Positions 24,101-31,014 of a stretch of DNA of 64,000 nucleotides are shown here, piece after piece. This DNA comes from Halichondria panicea (lineage: Eukaryota; Porifera; Demospongiae; Suberitida; Halichondriidae): assembly GCF_963675165.1 (NCBI RefSeq), contig NC_087378.1, positions 4,955,205 to 5,019,204 of the forward strand, in the 5' to 3' direction. The notes below the pieces were generated by a model that ran no database searches, was not told where the DNA came from, and saw nothing but the letters and a program-made list of their open reading frames with translations. The position numbers and the translations under genes were made by a program. The first letter of the stretch is position 1, and every line of letters starts with the position of its first letter.

Positions 24101-24145
24101 TCCTCCTGTATCAGTTGATGCTTTTCCTTTCTTTCCTTTGAACAT
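3433..24145 (-). CDS. SPAG17: SPAG17/PF6-like central-apparatus protein, 5' portion
   Basis: SPAG17 (PF6 in Chlamydomonas) is a scaffold of the C1a projection of the ciliary central pair. Six minus-strand coding exons with consistent phases and GT..AG borders are readable: 24145-24062, 17896-17756, 12349-12245, 4369-4238, 3688-3619 and 3549-3433. The product starts MFKGKKGKASTD, then DEWQASLVFLVPGEAG, ADKIPHAW, LLSRLLKYAVLKKK, a Lys-rich linker and VKRGEEDGDLKYI. From memory of vertebrate SPAG17, the order WQAS(I/L).F, LIGKLLKFQLLQ and RRGEDDHTNRYIDD matches in the same places. About 220 residues are present; the full protein is >2,000 residues, so the gene continues left of the window. The last splice is phase 1 (codon split after A at 3433). 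Introns hold nearly all transposons of the left half. I see no frameshift. The assignment rests on motif order, not on a search. Confidence 0.75.
4238..4369 (-). CDS. SPAG17: SPAG17-like exon 4
   Basis: 44 codons between GACTTCAG and GTATAACT: VCQQVADTISNQDDVHPPLL, then SRLLKYAVLKKKRGDMMEKE. The LL..LLK...L motif aligns with the helical LIGKLLKFQLLQ segment remembered from vertebrate SPAG17. Confidence 0.7.
4749..5495. mobile_element. TAGCCTCC-family TIR element, copy 1 (9-bp TSD)
   Basis: Starts TAGCCTCGTTCCCAGGCC and ends GTGTAGAGGCTA. It is flanked by the 9-bp direct repeat CAAAAAGTG (4740-4748 and 5496-5504), which itself belongs to the palindromic repeat of the host element. 747 bp, more diverged than the copies at 20109 and 41379, but sharing the block CCCACGCTCATTTTCACCC, the tandem TCTACCACCCT repeats and the TTCTTTCTTTATTCCTCC block. 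No convincing protein. Confidence 0.8.
5504..5660. repeat. Palindromic minisatellite, left block
   Basis: Units consist of a 16-bp palindrome CCCCATATACATGGGG (and variants) alternating with GAACAAAGAGTGTAGGGGTA or ACAAAGAGTGTAGGGCCGCT. About three units are present. The array reads open in several frames by chance, giving short Tyr/Thr/Ser-rich translations that are not genes. The same array is at 7027-7300. Confidence 0.8.
5669..5905. repeat. ~150-bp tandem duplication at the 3' end of the RecQ/PHD gene
   Basis: TAGCGGTGAAAAGTACT...TTGTTAGTGGCATGAA occurs at 5672-5780 and again at 5816-5880. The second copy includes the last codons and stop of the PHD-finger reading frame, so the duplication added a second, inactive copy of the gene's 3' end. 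Confidence 0.65.
5869..6809 (-). pseudogene. RecQ-like helicase N-terminus joined to a PHD finger, broken
   Basis: RecQ helicases are 3'-5' DNA unwinding enzymes. Exon 1 (6809 to about 6630) reads MEKECDHCRSVAQLYCPTCC, a B-box-like Cys cluster. After an AT-rich intron, 6591-6260 encodes the Q motif region FKKVDIKPWQLSVIKAVLGG, Walker A QPTGSGKSLCYQFP and motif Ia IIPTISLILDQ, but no DEAH box or later motifs. The frame continues into CTCRKPYTKGNKMAAC, then an in-frame TAA, then VCGFWFHQAYHEIPG and TWICSSCH ending at 5869: a C4HC3 PHD-type finger cut by one stop codon. The helicase core is therefore truncated and the finger interrupted. A helicase exon may have been lost between the two parts. 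The donor of exon 1 is unclear. Sponges and cnidarians carry many RecQ-like repeat genes (general knowledge), so this is element-borne rather than the host RecQ. Confidence 0.65.
7027..7300. repeat. Palindromic minisatellite, right block
   Basis: About five units of CCCCATATATATGGGG-type palindromes with GAACAAAGAGTGTACCCCTA and GACAAAGAGCGGCCC spacers. The block is the inverted counterpart of 4660-4748 plus 5504-5660 and forms the inner part of the right end of the 4640-7325 element. Confidence 0.8.
7900..8100. repeat. Interspersed repeat (GATCAAAGCAATCCAGTG family)
   Basis: ACACTGGATTGCTTTGATCT, the following CACTGGGCAACAA and AAAAGAACCAAATGAGTTAT are shared, in either orientation, with 17940-18180, 47965-48060 and 57960-58250. 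No coding capacity; the ends were not resolved. Confidence 0.6.
8091..8230. repeat. Small foldback
   Basis: GTGCCACAAGCTGTTTATTG (8090) pairs with CAATAAACTGCTTGTGGCAC (8211-8230). The first arm is duplicated at about 8138. It can form a hairpin of about 140 bp. From 8231 to 8760 I see no gene; GGCGGCTACAA-type AT-rich repeats occur. Confidence 0.6.
8765..9010. repeat. R1b repeat with adjoining CA microsatellite
   Basis: Matches the reverse of the R1b copy at 56190-56470 (CTCGAGAACCAAGTATTATT, GCAATGGCATTCCAAGTTAA). It is followed at about 9036-9112 by a CA-dinucleotide run. Cys/Val-rich translations over the microsatellite are artefacts. Confidence 0.6.
9605..11326. repeat. R1 repeat, plus-orientation copy, rearranged
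   Basis: R1 begins with a GCAAGC.TGC.CTTGC hairpin and TGCTAATGCCTCTCGCCATG and ends CCCTCGTGCGGCTACGCCTC GAGGC. Here the start motif occurs three times (9609, 9716, 10022), followed by the middle block (CAGGACCTCAAGAAAGAAGA at 10625) and the 3' block (10890-11326). The 3' block is internally duplicated: GCTTTAGTTTGCTAATCCAC at about 11052 and 11162, each next to a CA run. A 266-bp MITE sits at 10289. No protein seen. Confidence 0.7.
10289..10554. mobile_element. CAGGAGCC-family MITE, 7-bp TSD, empty site known
   Basis: TIRs CAGGAGCCCATAAATAAGAG (then AAGGAGCGGCT) at both ends. Flanks are the direct repeat TCTATAT. The uninterrupted sequence is present in the R1 copy at about 50763-50795 (reverse of GCTTATCTATATAAAGTCAC), which proves the insertion and the 7-bp duplication. 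A lone end of the family is at about 61463-61487. Confidence 0.85.
11570..11830. repeat. R1 repeat, 3' block only
   Basis: CTAGCACTTTAGTGCATGGC, AACCACTGTGAGTCAAACAG, and CAACTGTTGAGCAGTTACAG with a following CA run match the 3' third of R1. It ends without the GCCTCGAGGC terminus. From 11830 to 12244 nothing further is recognised. Confidence 0.65.
12245..12349 (-). CDS. SPAG17: SPAG17-like exon 3
   Basis: 35 codons between TTTTTTGCAG and GTGAGC: AFEDAKLAGALPS, a Gly run, KKSKQSS and ADKIPHAW. Low complexity in the middle; both splice phases are 0 and agree with exons 2 and 4. Confidence 0.65.
12761..13355. mobile_element. Foldback element with ~130-bp arms
   Basis: 12761-12890 is the reverse complement of 13215-13355 with few mismatches (GGTTGGTATAGTCTTTGCAT; AGGGGCTCAATCTTTGCGAT; CCAGTTGGGTCCAGCACT). 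The right arm has about 11 extra bases near GTGCACATGCTCTTCCAACC. The spacer of about 320 bp is non-coding as far as can be judged; the arms can be translated (LVKIAKIEPLTSW on the minus strand) but match no family I know. Confidence 0.7.
14018..14946 (+). pseudogene. Element A accessory gene: PB1-like and SHOCT-like protein
   Basis: Exon 1 (14018-14089, MAHSGYVTITPITVSSAAA...) joins exon 2 (from 14152) across a 62-bp GTAAGA..TGCAG intron in phase 0. Exon 2 reads YAIKLIPKKKADFSIQKLRG, YKSIEDLKEDNLSACNG and FGYIELGHGNRGK. One base then seems lost near 14405; the next frame gives TTVAVSNDDLKDMYTVHQGR, HEILLWAQRC and the basic stretch RKRAHTPDEETAKRTRYN. The first frame resumes at DKYLDKMTEVEMIEEELKGK and WAHLIQMKKHSS, shifts again to YDCPPNKRFW, and a last frame (14788-14946) gives LLQLHELLEKGGINKQQYDE. 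The block F(S/T)(I/V)..L...F/Y...EDLK...GY.E...V....DL..(Y/W)...LW is shared with the accessory gene of element B and resembles a PB1 (ubiquitin-like) fold; the tail resembles SHOCT. I infer a nuclear DNA- or partner-binding role. At least three frame breaks, so inactive. Confidence 0.6.
15009..15929 (-). pseudogene. Element A Tc1/mariner (IS630-like) transposase, dead
   Basis: Transposases of this group cut and rejoin DNA with a DDE/D triad. Read on minus from ATG at 15929: MAPYSQDLRWRVVWQRLALD, a helix-turn-helix (IARNLNISVGTAHNIFKLFE), then, after frame changes, LAKYGFTRKKVQQIALQRR, VFLDETGTKLKDMLRQYGYA (first catalytic Asp), SEAFLDFLRGTLIPELHPFD, NCSIHRVQEVQELL, FYLPPYSPDLNPIE (third catalytic residue, Glu) and QQNWIEHCGY before the stop at 15009-15011. 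The residue before NCSIH that should be the second catalytic Asp is His (CAC). At least four frame changes. An upstream in-frame ATG at 15956 would add nine residues, but element B starts at the equivalent of 15929. Tail-to-tail with the accessory gene. Confidence 0.8.
16640..16830. repeat. R1-associated fragment (TTTGCTCCCACTGTTTGGCT)
   Basis: ATACTATACTGTCTGTGCTA, a repeated CTGTCTGTG.TTATACTGTC and TTTGCTCCCACTGTTTGGCT followed by CAGGCCATTTAA recur in the R1 copy at 26225-26365 and, reversed, at about 9878-9950. Non-coding. From 16051 to 16640 I see only a 9-bp tandem (CGCAGACTTA) at about 16056-16082 and no gene. Confidence 0.6.
17172..17217. repeat. GAGAGG microsatellite
   Basis: About seven tandem copies of a 6-bp GAGAGG unit. 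It lies in SPAG17 intron 2, 540 bp from exon 2; no gene is associated. Confidence 0.9.
17756..17896 (-). CDS. SPAG17: SPAG17-like exon 2
   Basis: 47 codons between TTTCAG acceptor and GTAAAG donor: DEWQASLVFLVPGEAGADVH, then a strand-rich run ending FHVIDTEGLKQM. This is the best-conserved block of the N-terminal region and the main basis for the SPAG17 call. Confidence 0.75.
17940..18260. repeat. Interspersed repeat (GATCAAAGCAATCCAGTG family)
   Basis: TTGTTGCCCAGTGAGTGGGC and GATCAAAGCAATCCAGTGCT match 8040-8090 reversed and 47970-48000 directly; CAAATGGGTGGGATGG and TTTTATAGGCTACTATAT also recur. It ends beside G- and C-homopolymer runs at 18266-18282 and 18318-18330. Confidence 0.6.
18600..19000. 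repeat. Composite repeat around a TTAGACAC palindrome
   Basis: 18612-18650 (AGCAGGTATATACTATGGGA, CTTAGTATACCTGC) matches, inverted, 48665-48708. Between, AGAAAATCATGTACTTCAAT is repeated about three times in tandem (18711-18765). The element 18833-18965 is nested in it. The same pair is together at 48441-48710, so they form one larger repeat. Confidence 0.6.
18833..18965. mobile_element. Palindromic MITE, TTAGACACTGTTT ends, copy 1
   Basis: TTAGACACTGTTTAGGAAGT at the left is mirrored by ACTTCCTAAACAGTGTCTAA at the right; inner arms GATTTAGAAG / CTTCTAAATC also pair. 133 bp, hairpin-forming. Copy 2 is at 48441-48573 and a lone end is at about 24386. Confidence 0.75.
19637..20108. repeat. 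R1 repeat, minus-orientation copy, first segment
   Basis: Starts at the TGCCTCGAGGC hairpin, followed by GTAGCCACACGAGAGATC, a GT run and GGATTTTGATTCGTGGATTA, and runs to the GTGTGAGAAAATAAT target of the 9-bp-TSD element. The copy resumes at 21356-21461 and again at 23639-23915, having been split by two insertions. Confidence 0.8.
20109..21355. mobile_element. TAGCCTCC-family TIR element, copy 2 (9-bp TSD)
   Basis: TIRs TAGCCTCCTTCGCAGCCTCT ... CGAAGGAGGCTA, with the 9-bp direct repeat GAAAATAAT on both sides (20100-20108 and 21356-21364). It has inserted into the R1 copy that starts at 19637, whose uninterrupted form is at 50028-50890. The element is itself interrupted by a CATAGAT-family insertion (20152-20675). 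A 9-bp duplication is in the range of Mutator-like elements, but no transposase is present. Confidence 0.85.
20152..20675. mobile_element. CATAGAT-family TIR element, copy 2 (7-bp TSD)
   Basis: Ends CATAGATAGAGTAGAAGAGG ... CTTCTACTCTATCTATG; flanks GTCACAC at 20145-20151 and 20676-20682. The empty site is seen in the sister 9-bp element at about 41411-41421 (TTCTTTATCACAGAAGAG), which differs from the expected sequence by a substitution and one CA unit. 524 bp, about 90% like the copy at 44788 in opposite orientation by eye. Confidence 0.85.
21508..22496 (+). pseudogene. Element B accessory gene: PB1-like and SHOCT-like protein
   Basis: From ATG at 21508 (MEPGQPSCSLSLAVAATGRR) an uninterrupted stretch of about 165 codons includes VLVKVASKDGPISSGKMFTV, FTCEDLKDAIKRQL, FDVGYVEGSSVVRIRNRRDL and KVMLWCDG. 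Basic residue near the start, EDLK helix and an acidic loop before VV.I....DL suggest a PB1/ubiquitin-like fold. One base is lost near 22000; the next frame gives the basic SRKRPRSDGISVVNTKKK and QQLVDSLKEKHLST, then a TAA, then WAKMVASGMYCSMDNPPNTT. After another shift, the end reads LYMQLNELQNLKQSGVLTDE, EYCEEKGTIMNLLQQLK, a SHOCT-like helix-loop-helix, stop at 22494-22496. Domain order and motifs match the element A accessory gene. Family membership is by eye; function unknown. Confidence 0.65.
22566..23527 (-). pseudogene. Element B Tc1/mariner (IS630-like) transposase, catalytic residues present
   Basis: Starts MPIPYSLDLRWRVIWLHLAH at 23527 (same start motif as element A). A helix-turn-helix (ISHQVSLSESTVYRYINAFE) is followed by LLRIILENTGIYLHEFKQNL. 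A one-base loss near 23240 shifts to MFGVTVSVATICRTLKFMNC. Catalytic blocks IWLDETGCDRR, VVIMDNASIHH and LYSPDLNPCEEVFSQVKS give Asp, Asp, Glu with 35 residues between the last two. A second shift near 22680 precedes FQSCSASRVLLSMAFSMVTK and CLSHSGYID, stop at 22566. All three catalytic residues survive; only two frameshifts were seen, so this copy is younger than element A. Confidence 0.85.
23639..23915. repeat. R1 repeat, minus-orientation copy, last segment
   Basis: Continues the copy of 19637-20108 and 21356-21461: AACAATATAGATAACAATAT, AGGTCCTGGTATAAAGCCA and the terminus GAGCGAAAGC..AACATGGCGAGG with the hairpin GCAAGCGCACGCTTGC (23896-23911). The R1 sequence therefore spans 4.3 kb because of two insertions. 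Confidence 0.75.
24062..24145 (-). CDS. SPAG17: SPAG17-like exon 1 (start codon)
   Basis: ATG at 24145 opens 28 codons, MFKGKKGKASTDTGG...NEIVND, ending at a GTGAGT donor. It is the only ATG giving a phase-0 join to exon 2. The Lys-rich N-terminus resembles the start of other SPAG17 proteins. Confidence 0.7.
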
Positions 24146-26100
24146 TCTTATTTACACAGGAGAGAAGAAAGAAAAACTGGAACCTGGCTCTTGCTGCTAT
24201 AGGTGGGAAGGAGAGAGTAGATAGTACTGAATCACTGGCATGGTAAATAGCACTCAAGGCTAGATATAGGGTCTGGACATTTTACTGGAAAGTCCTTTAA
24301 GAGACTTACATTGTATAACAGGCATGTAATGCTGAAACGTCTTAGATAATAGAAGTATACACCTGACACATAATGTAGGTTAGACACTTTTTTGGAGGTA
24401 CAGTATAAATTGCATATGCGACTTCATTATAAACCCAATGGGACTGTGGTATAGTGTAGCACGCAGTATAAATTGTACATGCGACTTCATTATAAACCCA
24501 ATGGGACTGCTGTAGCACAGTGTCATTCAGGATTTTGAACTATATGGAGCGTGCCGCCGACTAGGGTCCTATAGAGATACAGTTCTCTAGATTAATGATT
24601 AATTGCTGTGCTGAAGAACGTGGGAGAAGTTGAACAACTGCGGCAATGTGCAATTCATATAATGATAATTATGGTCAACAGACACAGAGGGGGCCTTTTG
24701 GCTAAATCAGGTTAAGCCCAACTAAGTAATGCCCCTGCAAGGTCGATTAGCTTGAACCCGTGTCACCATAATTATTGTCATGATCTGGAGACAACAAAGG
24801 TAAAGTGCTAAAGGACACGGGATATATCTATTTAGAGAAGCCTGGCAGTGTTTCTACATGCACACCTAGAGTGACAAATAATTATGATCAAGCTATTATA
24901 TAGCCGGATGTAATCTCCATGTACATAATTATTTTAAACCAGTGGGGTACACAGAGGGTCGCTCAAGCACCCCCACCTAGATTTTGCCTCAGTAGTTTAA
25001 CCATCACTGCACTTGATCGCAATGGTTAGATCATGTGCATGAGGTATCTATGTGCCATAGTGTCCCAAAGCCCGTGAGATGAGGGACACTATAACCTTAT
25101 GGCTAAGTTAGCCATAATAATAAGTCCTAAAAGAAGCGCCAACCATTGTTGGAATTATTTTTTTCTGGTGCTTATAAAAAGGCTTCTTTGAGACATTCAA
25201 GACAATCATCATGCATCTTTTGACCCGGCCTTCATACTTCTAAACAGTTGTCTAAATGAATGTTGTTCACGAGTCACTCAGTTCTCAACGGTGCAACTAG
25301 CAAGTGAAACTGAGCTAGACCACGCCCATTTTCTCTATACTAGCTGTAGAACATAAGCGCCAGCTGGGCTGAACGCAATTTTGTGTTCTAAAAGATGCGC
25401 CACTCAGAAGTGGAATTAATTTTTTTCTGGCGCTGTTAACTACATCAATTACAGTACTTCAAACTCTTACACAGGACCAGTTATTATGCCTCCCTTCAAC
25501 ACCTCTCAGCTTAAATCTTAAGTCGTAGGAGTAATGTTTCTCCCTCTGTGTCGGTATCTCTCTCTATGCCATCATATTATTCTATACTGCTATGTTTGCT
25601 TGCAATAGCCTCGAATCCAGGCCAATTAAAATATGGCCTGGTATCTATTGCATGGGTGATAGTGCACGCATGTGCAAACTGAGTTCCCCAGAATTTGGGG
25701 AATTCATTGTACAGTTGTACATTAGTAAACCTTTGTAAAATTATACCGTAAACTAGTTTGTTTACTAGTTTTTTCCGTATTAATATTTTGTCTCCTGTGA
25801 AGCTGTGGCTTATGCCCTCCATTTGCGTTGTCGAAGGCTTGGGTCTCCCCCCTCTAAGATCTGCATTAGTACTGCTATAATTCTGATAACTTCGCCCCTC
25901 CTACATTTTTTAATTGTCCAATTCGCCCCCCCCCCTGATCCAAAATCCTAGATGCAGCCCTGCTTGCACACTAGTCTGAAGCCAGAAGAGGCTCTCATCT
26001 ACCTCTACGATGGTAGTATGGTCGCAGTTGGAACCACAAAGTCAAATAGTCTGGGATTTCCCACCCCCAGCCAAAATTTCCCTCCCAGGAAATATAAAAA
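24146..26100. other. SPAG17 upstream region, no gene recognised
   Basis: No coding exon found. Visible structure: a TTAGACAC end at 24386; a tandem duplication of about 65 bp (ATGCGACTTCATTATAAACC and following) at 24405-24530; two related blocks AAGAAGCGCCAACC...TTTTTTCTGGTGCT (25132) and AGATGCGCCACTC...TTTTTTCTGGCGCT (25395); and CTTAAGTCGTAGGAGT.GTGT at 25520, shared with the MITE at 43996-44402. A promoter for SPAG17 must lie in the first part of this stretch, but no motif can be named. Confidence 0.5.
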
Positions 26101-26109
26101 CGAGTGGTG

Positions 26110-26967
26110 CCAGCTGCGTTGTGCTAATGCTTCTCGCCGTTGTCTTGCTTTCGCTCAAAAACTATTATACAAATGTAGGAGAGGAACTGAATGGAAAACA
26201 GGTATTTTCTTCTCAGTTATAGATAGATATACACTGTCTAGATACTATACTGTCTGTGCTATACTACTGTCTGTGCTTATAATTATACTGTCTGTGCTTA
26301 AATTCTCACTCCGTGCCTTTGACACAGGTTTGCTCCCACTGTTTGGCTACAGGCCATTTAAGCAGTTGCTTTGGATATACATAATAATTATGTTATCTAT
26401 TGTTACCAGACTTGTGTACGTGCATCTTTAATATCTATAATTATGGTATCATTGTCGTGTTTTGTGGCTTACCGGTATGCAGTATACCAGGACCTCAAGA
26501 AAATGATTCTGCCACTGGATTCTCTATTAAACACGTGGGAATGAGCGCGCATGCGCATTACATCCACAGGAATAATTATTAAAGGGGGTGTCAGCAAAGA
26601 GATCAAGTTCACAAATGGCTACTATAGCTAGCTGCTCTTTTCTGACTCTTGTAGCTAGCGCTTTAGTGCAAGGCTAACTCATATGTTGAATATAAAGTTT
26701 GTGCGAATAGATGATGCTATGAAAGATTCTGAAGAGACTGCACCAGCCTTCATTGTGAGTCAAACTAGCCATAACTCGAAAGAAGCTTTAGTTTGCTAAT
26801 CCACGAATCAAAATCCAAGAGAATGTGGCTAAAAGCCTATAGAAGCTGTTAGTTTTCGTCGCATTGCAACCATTGAGCAGTTACAGCTGGAATACACACA
26901 CAGACAGACAGAAGACACACACACAGTCAGCTTTACCGTATCCCTCGTGCGGCTACGCCTCTAGGCA
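26110..26967. repeat. R1 repeat, plus-orientation copy, near full length
   Basis: Starts CAGCTGCGTTGTGCTAATGC with TTGCTTTCGCTCAAAA, contains the CTGTCTGTG block, CACGTGGGAATGAGCGCGCA, CTTTAGTGCAAGGCTAACTC and CCAAGAGAATGTGGCT, a CA run, and ends GTGCGGCTACGCCTCTAGGC. It is the best colinear example of the family in this orientation. No ORF. Confidence 0.75.
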
Positions 26968-27557
26968 TAATAATGACCTTATAGCTAGAAATTTCTGCGG
27001 CCCAAAAATTCTGCAAGATTCTGCAAATGAAATAATTATTATCCGCAAATGCTTATTAGCCACGCCTAATTTAACAGTTGAAAGTTTATCCGCAGAAGGT
27101 CTTTTTACCTATTTGCAGAATATTTGGGCCATAGAAGTTTCTGGCTATACGGTACGTCAAAATATGACTTTTCTCTAATAGAGTAAATTAAATGTATGGT
27201 TTTTAGCTTTAGCATTTTTCTTCAGTTTGTAGATTGAAAGGAGCAAGAACTCTTCGAGTCGCCCTCAGGATTATCATGAACTGCTGGTAGGTAGGTCACT
27301 GTTTAGAGTTTTTGCGGTAAAGTTGTGCCGTCTAGTTAGCGTACAGTAAGCTTCCAATTATAGAACCAGCCTCGGTTAAGACGTCCTCTTTTATAAATAG
27401 TTACTTATGAGCAATACAACATTATAGACACATAAAAAAACAACAATTATGTCTTTCTTTCTCACGAAATCAAAAAATAAAAACTCATGAATAATTCATA
27501 GCAAACATTGCATCGTAACCTTAATAACAAGTGTTACTGTCATAAAATCTTGATATA

Positions 27558-27863
27558 ACCGTACTTATTCGATTTAAGACGACCCTCCAAATATATGACA
27601 CCCTCGATCTACTTCTAAAAGTAGCGACTGCTGCGTGAACAACTATTTTTTATATCGCGTCCTAGAAAAACCATAGCCTCGGTTCCAAGCCGTTAGCAAT
27701 TTAAGTGGCCTGTAATCGAGGGAGAATAGTAGAGTAACCTCCAATTTTAGATGCGACCCTCTAAATATGCGACACCAGGACGTACTTCAACACCATTTTT
27801 CAACCTCCAAAAGAAACGACCTCTGGCTATGTAAGTATCGCCTTAAATCAAATAAGCACGGTA
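27558..27863. mobile_element. MITE with ACCGTACTTATTCGATTTAA ends
   Basis: Left ACCGTACTTATTCGATTTAA (GACGACCCTCC follows), right CGCCTTAAATCAAATAAGCA then CGGTA. Interior shared with 42447-43995, 44405-44600 and 48195-48440 (CGACCCTCCAAATATGCGAC, CAAAAGAAACGACCTCTGG, CTCGATTATAAG.GGC). Non-coding; the TA-rich target suits Tc1/mariner-type MITEs. Confidence 0.7.
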
Positions 27864-28493
27864 TGGTGAGTAATGAATGGCCTCCCTCCCGCGTGGAATT
27901 CTGAATTAAAGTTACAGGATCAAACAATTTGCCTGGCCTAATAATGATACATAAAATCAAGAGTAGATAAGATACTCTTGATAAATACATACATATCCAG
28001 TATTTTAATTAACGTGAGTTGTTGGCATAATAACTGAATTAGCTGTAGCAATACCTCACCTGTTTTTTAATAATAAGAATGTACGACAGAGTTCGAGTCA
28101 GAGATCCTGTCCGTGTACCAATGTTGTGCAGCTAGTTACCATGGTCACAGCCTAAGCCTTGTTCCCAGGCCGATTTGTCTCCAATTGAACGCTAGGTCCC
28201 AGGCCGATTTTTTTTAATAGAACGAAGCCGCTGAGAAAGGCATTCAAGGGGCTGGAGTCGAGGCTAGAGACAGATATGATCTGCCTGGGGAAAAGGGTCA
28301 TCACTTTAGTTTGAATTTGATTTTGTGGTCAGCCCAACCCACCAACTTAGCTTGATTTGATCGCCGCCCCCAATGAAGACTTCTTTGGGGAGGGCAGTGA
28401 CCAGACTAGCTTAGAAGATGGACGTGGGACAATGGTTGTGCACACCCACGTACGTACGTCACACACACATAGACCACACATAGACACACACAT

Positions 28494-29047
28494 AGACTCG
28501 CCAGCCAGCCCTTCCTCGGGGTAAGGGACTGGTGGATTGCATATCTGAGAGTTGTGCCGATGTATGACATCATCATGTGGTTTGTAATGTCTGACATGCG
28601 TGGGTTGCAAATGGCTAATAAGCTCCCCTTGCTTAGTTTGTGACAGAGAAACCAAGAAACTATGAGAACTGGTGGTAGAAGGCTACTGTCAAGCCCTTTC
28701 CATTCCCACATACTTTCAGACTGGAAAGATTTTCTCCAATGTAAGACAAGTGGTGCAAATCATCTACATACTAAAGTCACTGGAGGATTTGTCTCAATTG
28801 CAGCTTGATTGATAAGCTCTGCTTGGTCGCTTAATCTTGCACTAGCACAGTCTAGTCTTGCTCATCCATTATTTTGTTATTATCATGCCACAAAGAAACT
28901 AACTGAGCGGTACTGTGGGCGTAAGAATGTCACATGACATTGATACTGCACTCTGATTGGTCATTACCAGATTCAGGTAGTGGCACAACTCTCAGATAGG
29001 CAATCCACCAGTCCCTTACCCCGAGGAAGGGCTGGCTGGCGAGTCTA
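28494..29047. mobile_element. Foldback element with ~65-bp arms
   Basis: AGACTCGCCAGCCAGCCCTT and following GGTAAGGGACTGGTGGATTGC (28494-28558) is the reverse complement of 28982-29047, flanked on both outer sides by CA-rich runs. About 420 bp of spacer without a gene. From 27864 to 28490 nothing but a near-tandem TCCCAGGCCGATTT (28162, 28199). Confidence 0.7.
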
Positions 29048-29231
29048 AACACACACACACACTAACCAGTCGATTATGCCTTGCTGCTTTCCCTCGATGG
29101 AAGTATGTGTGGCCTTTAAAATCTGTAGCTGGTCTAAACCTTCAATTTGAAAGGCAATAATAACAGGAAGGTTTCCATAATTATGCTGACTCAACGAATA
29201 TTGACACTATTTGTTGCTGACTCAGCACTCT

Positions 29232-29675
29232 ATATGAGGGGTCCAACACTGTAATTTTTAGCGTACAAGATTTCAAAATCTCGAGATTTCACAAAGATTT
29301 CAGAGATTTCAAAGATTTCAGAGATTTCACAGAGCATCACTGGGGTTGAAGATTGAAAGTTCTACCGTCATTCAACACTTGCACTAGTCATGCACCTCGG
29401 TCATGGATGCACTAGCACTTGCACTAGCACTTGCACTGTGAGCAGATGCAATCAAGGAATAGATGGGCGTGCCCGTCCCCTTTTTGTAGGCAGACCACGC
29501 CCATCTAGTCAAGGCCATGACACTGAGATTACAATAAGATTACGGAAAATGAGGTCAAAGGTGGGATTTCAGAGATTTCAAGATTCGGGATTTCATGAGA
29601 TTTTATGAGATTTCAAAAGATTTCAAAAGTAGGTGTACAAGATTTCACGGAGTGTCGGACCCCTTGGCACTCTAT
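29232..29675. mobile_element. TIR element made of GATTTCAAAGATTTCAGA repeats
   Basis: Ends AGGGGTCCAACACTG (29239) and CGGAGTGTCGGACCCCT (29651-29667) form a TIR of about 15 bp. Both flanks carry GCACTCTATATG, though two bases separate it from the right end. Inside, GAGATTTCA units are repeated on both sides (29274-29338, 29570-29645). Centre: GCACTAGCACTTGCACT tandem at 29410. Non-coding. Confidence 0.6.
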
Positions 29676-30601
29676 ATGCAATTTTAAATCAGCTAGCTAG
29701 CTACAGTCATGTAGTTCTAGCAACTCTTCAATCTATGGTTCTAGTGAGGCAGAGCTCATGTCAATGATTCTTCCAGAGACACTAGACTCATGCATATAGA
29801 TCTACACTACTGTGGACTAGACTCATCTACTTGTAAGAAGGTAAAAGGTATATAAAAAGGAGGAACCTCAGTCTGACTTTATCAATACCTGCTTCTATAC
29901 AACCAACTACAGGTAGTACTGTACTGTATGTAGGTGGCTGTTGATTATGTCAAGAATTGCCAGCATGAACTCGTGAGCATCTTCTTGGTTTATACCTGTT
30001 TGGAGCGTGGTATGACTATCCTATATAGCCGAATGTCTTTTTCTATCGCTATATAGGGTTGGACAGAAGGGTTATGGCTGCCAGTGATGCATCTCAATAA
30101 AAAAGTAAGCAGCTTTTTATTTTATTCTAATAACAATTACTATCACTTTTCAGCTGAGAGTTTTCAGCTGAGAGTTTCCAGACGGAAGAAACGTGGGATA
30201 CATGCAGCCTCACTATACATGATAACTTTTCACTTCACTTCACTTCCCTGAACATAATTTCTGTTACAAGTTTTACATCGAATGTGCATGAATAGTCTCT
30301 GTACCATGACTGGTATAATCAATGAAACTTGGAAGCAAAGCATGTGTTTCAAATGTTTATGCATGCCTCCTCCAACATGCAATATGATCAATACTGAAAC
30401 CATAATTATGAACCACTAACTCAGCCATAATGTATTTAATAGGATTGGCTTACATACAGTAAATTTATAAGGCTCTTGATAGCACCAGGGGCACTCCAGA
30501 GGGCCAGGGAGCACTCTCTTGTGCTCCTGATAGTACAAGAAAATATATAGAGGGCGAGCATAATTCGAAAGTGCCAAGTCAGCATATGGAAACCTGCTGA
30601 G
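29676..30601. other. Intergenic stretch without a recognised gene
   Basis: I see no exon, RNA gene or clear element. Small features are CTGAGAGTTTTCAGCTGAGA at 30152 (short tandem) and GGCACTCCAGAGGGCCAGGG at 30491. Confidence 0.5.
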
Positions 30602-30766
30602 CTGGCACACCCTTTTACATTGAAGTCATTGTAAAATCAATGTGTTTTGCAGCCTCTGCATTCTGCAATGCATGTGCTATTATTCTAAATGAAGGAAGTT
30701 AGTGAAATATTGAAGTAAGAGCTACACAATGGTTTTTGTCCCAGAGAGTTTTTGTCAACTGTCAGT

Positions 30767-31014
30767 GAGCTAGCTGGTCTTGAAGATACCTACTATACAC
30801 ACAGTAAGTGCAGTAGTAGTAGATCTAAGAGGTAGTCTAATGCTCAAGGGATGATGGAACATCTTATATACATAGTAGGCATCTGCAGAATTGTGTAGAG
30901 GAGATGTTCCACCATCTTGGAGCATTAGTTTACCTCTTAGATCTACTACTACTGCACTATACTGCACTTACTGTGTATATAGTAGGTATCTTCAAGACCA
31001 GCTAGCTCACTAGT
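30767..31014. repeat. ~105-bp-arm palindrome inside the outer foldback
   Basis: AGCTAGCTGGTCTTGAAGAT and onward (30770-30875) pairs with 30908-31013 (...ATCTTCAAGACCAGCTAGCT), with a loop of about 35 bp. The right arm has a small tandem expansion (TGCACTATACTGCACT). Such a structure can extrude as a cruciform. Confidence 0.8.
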
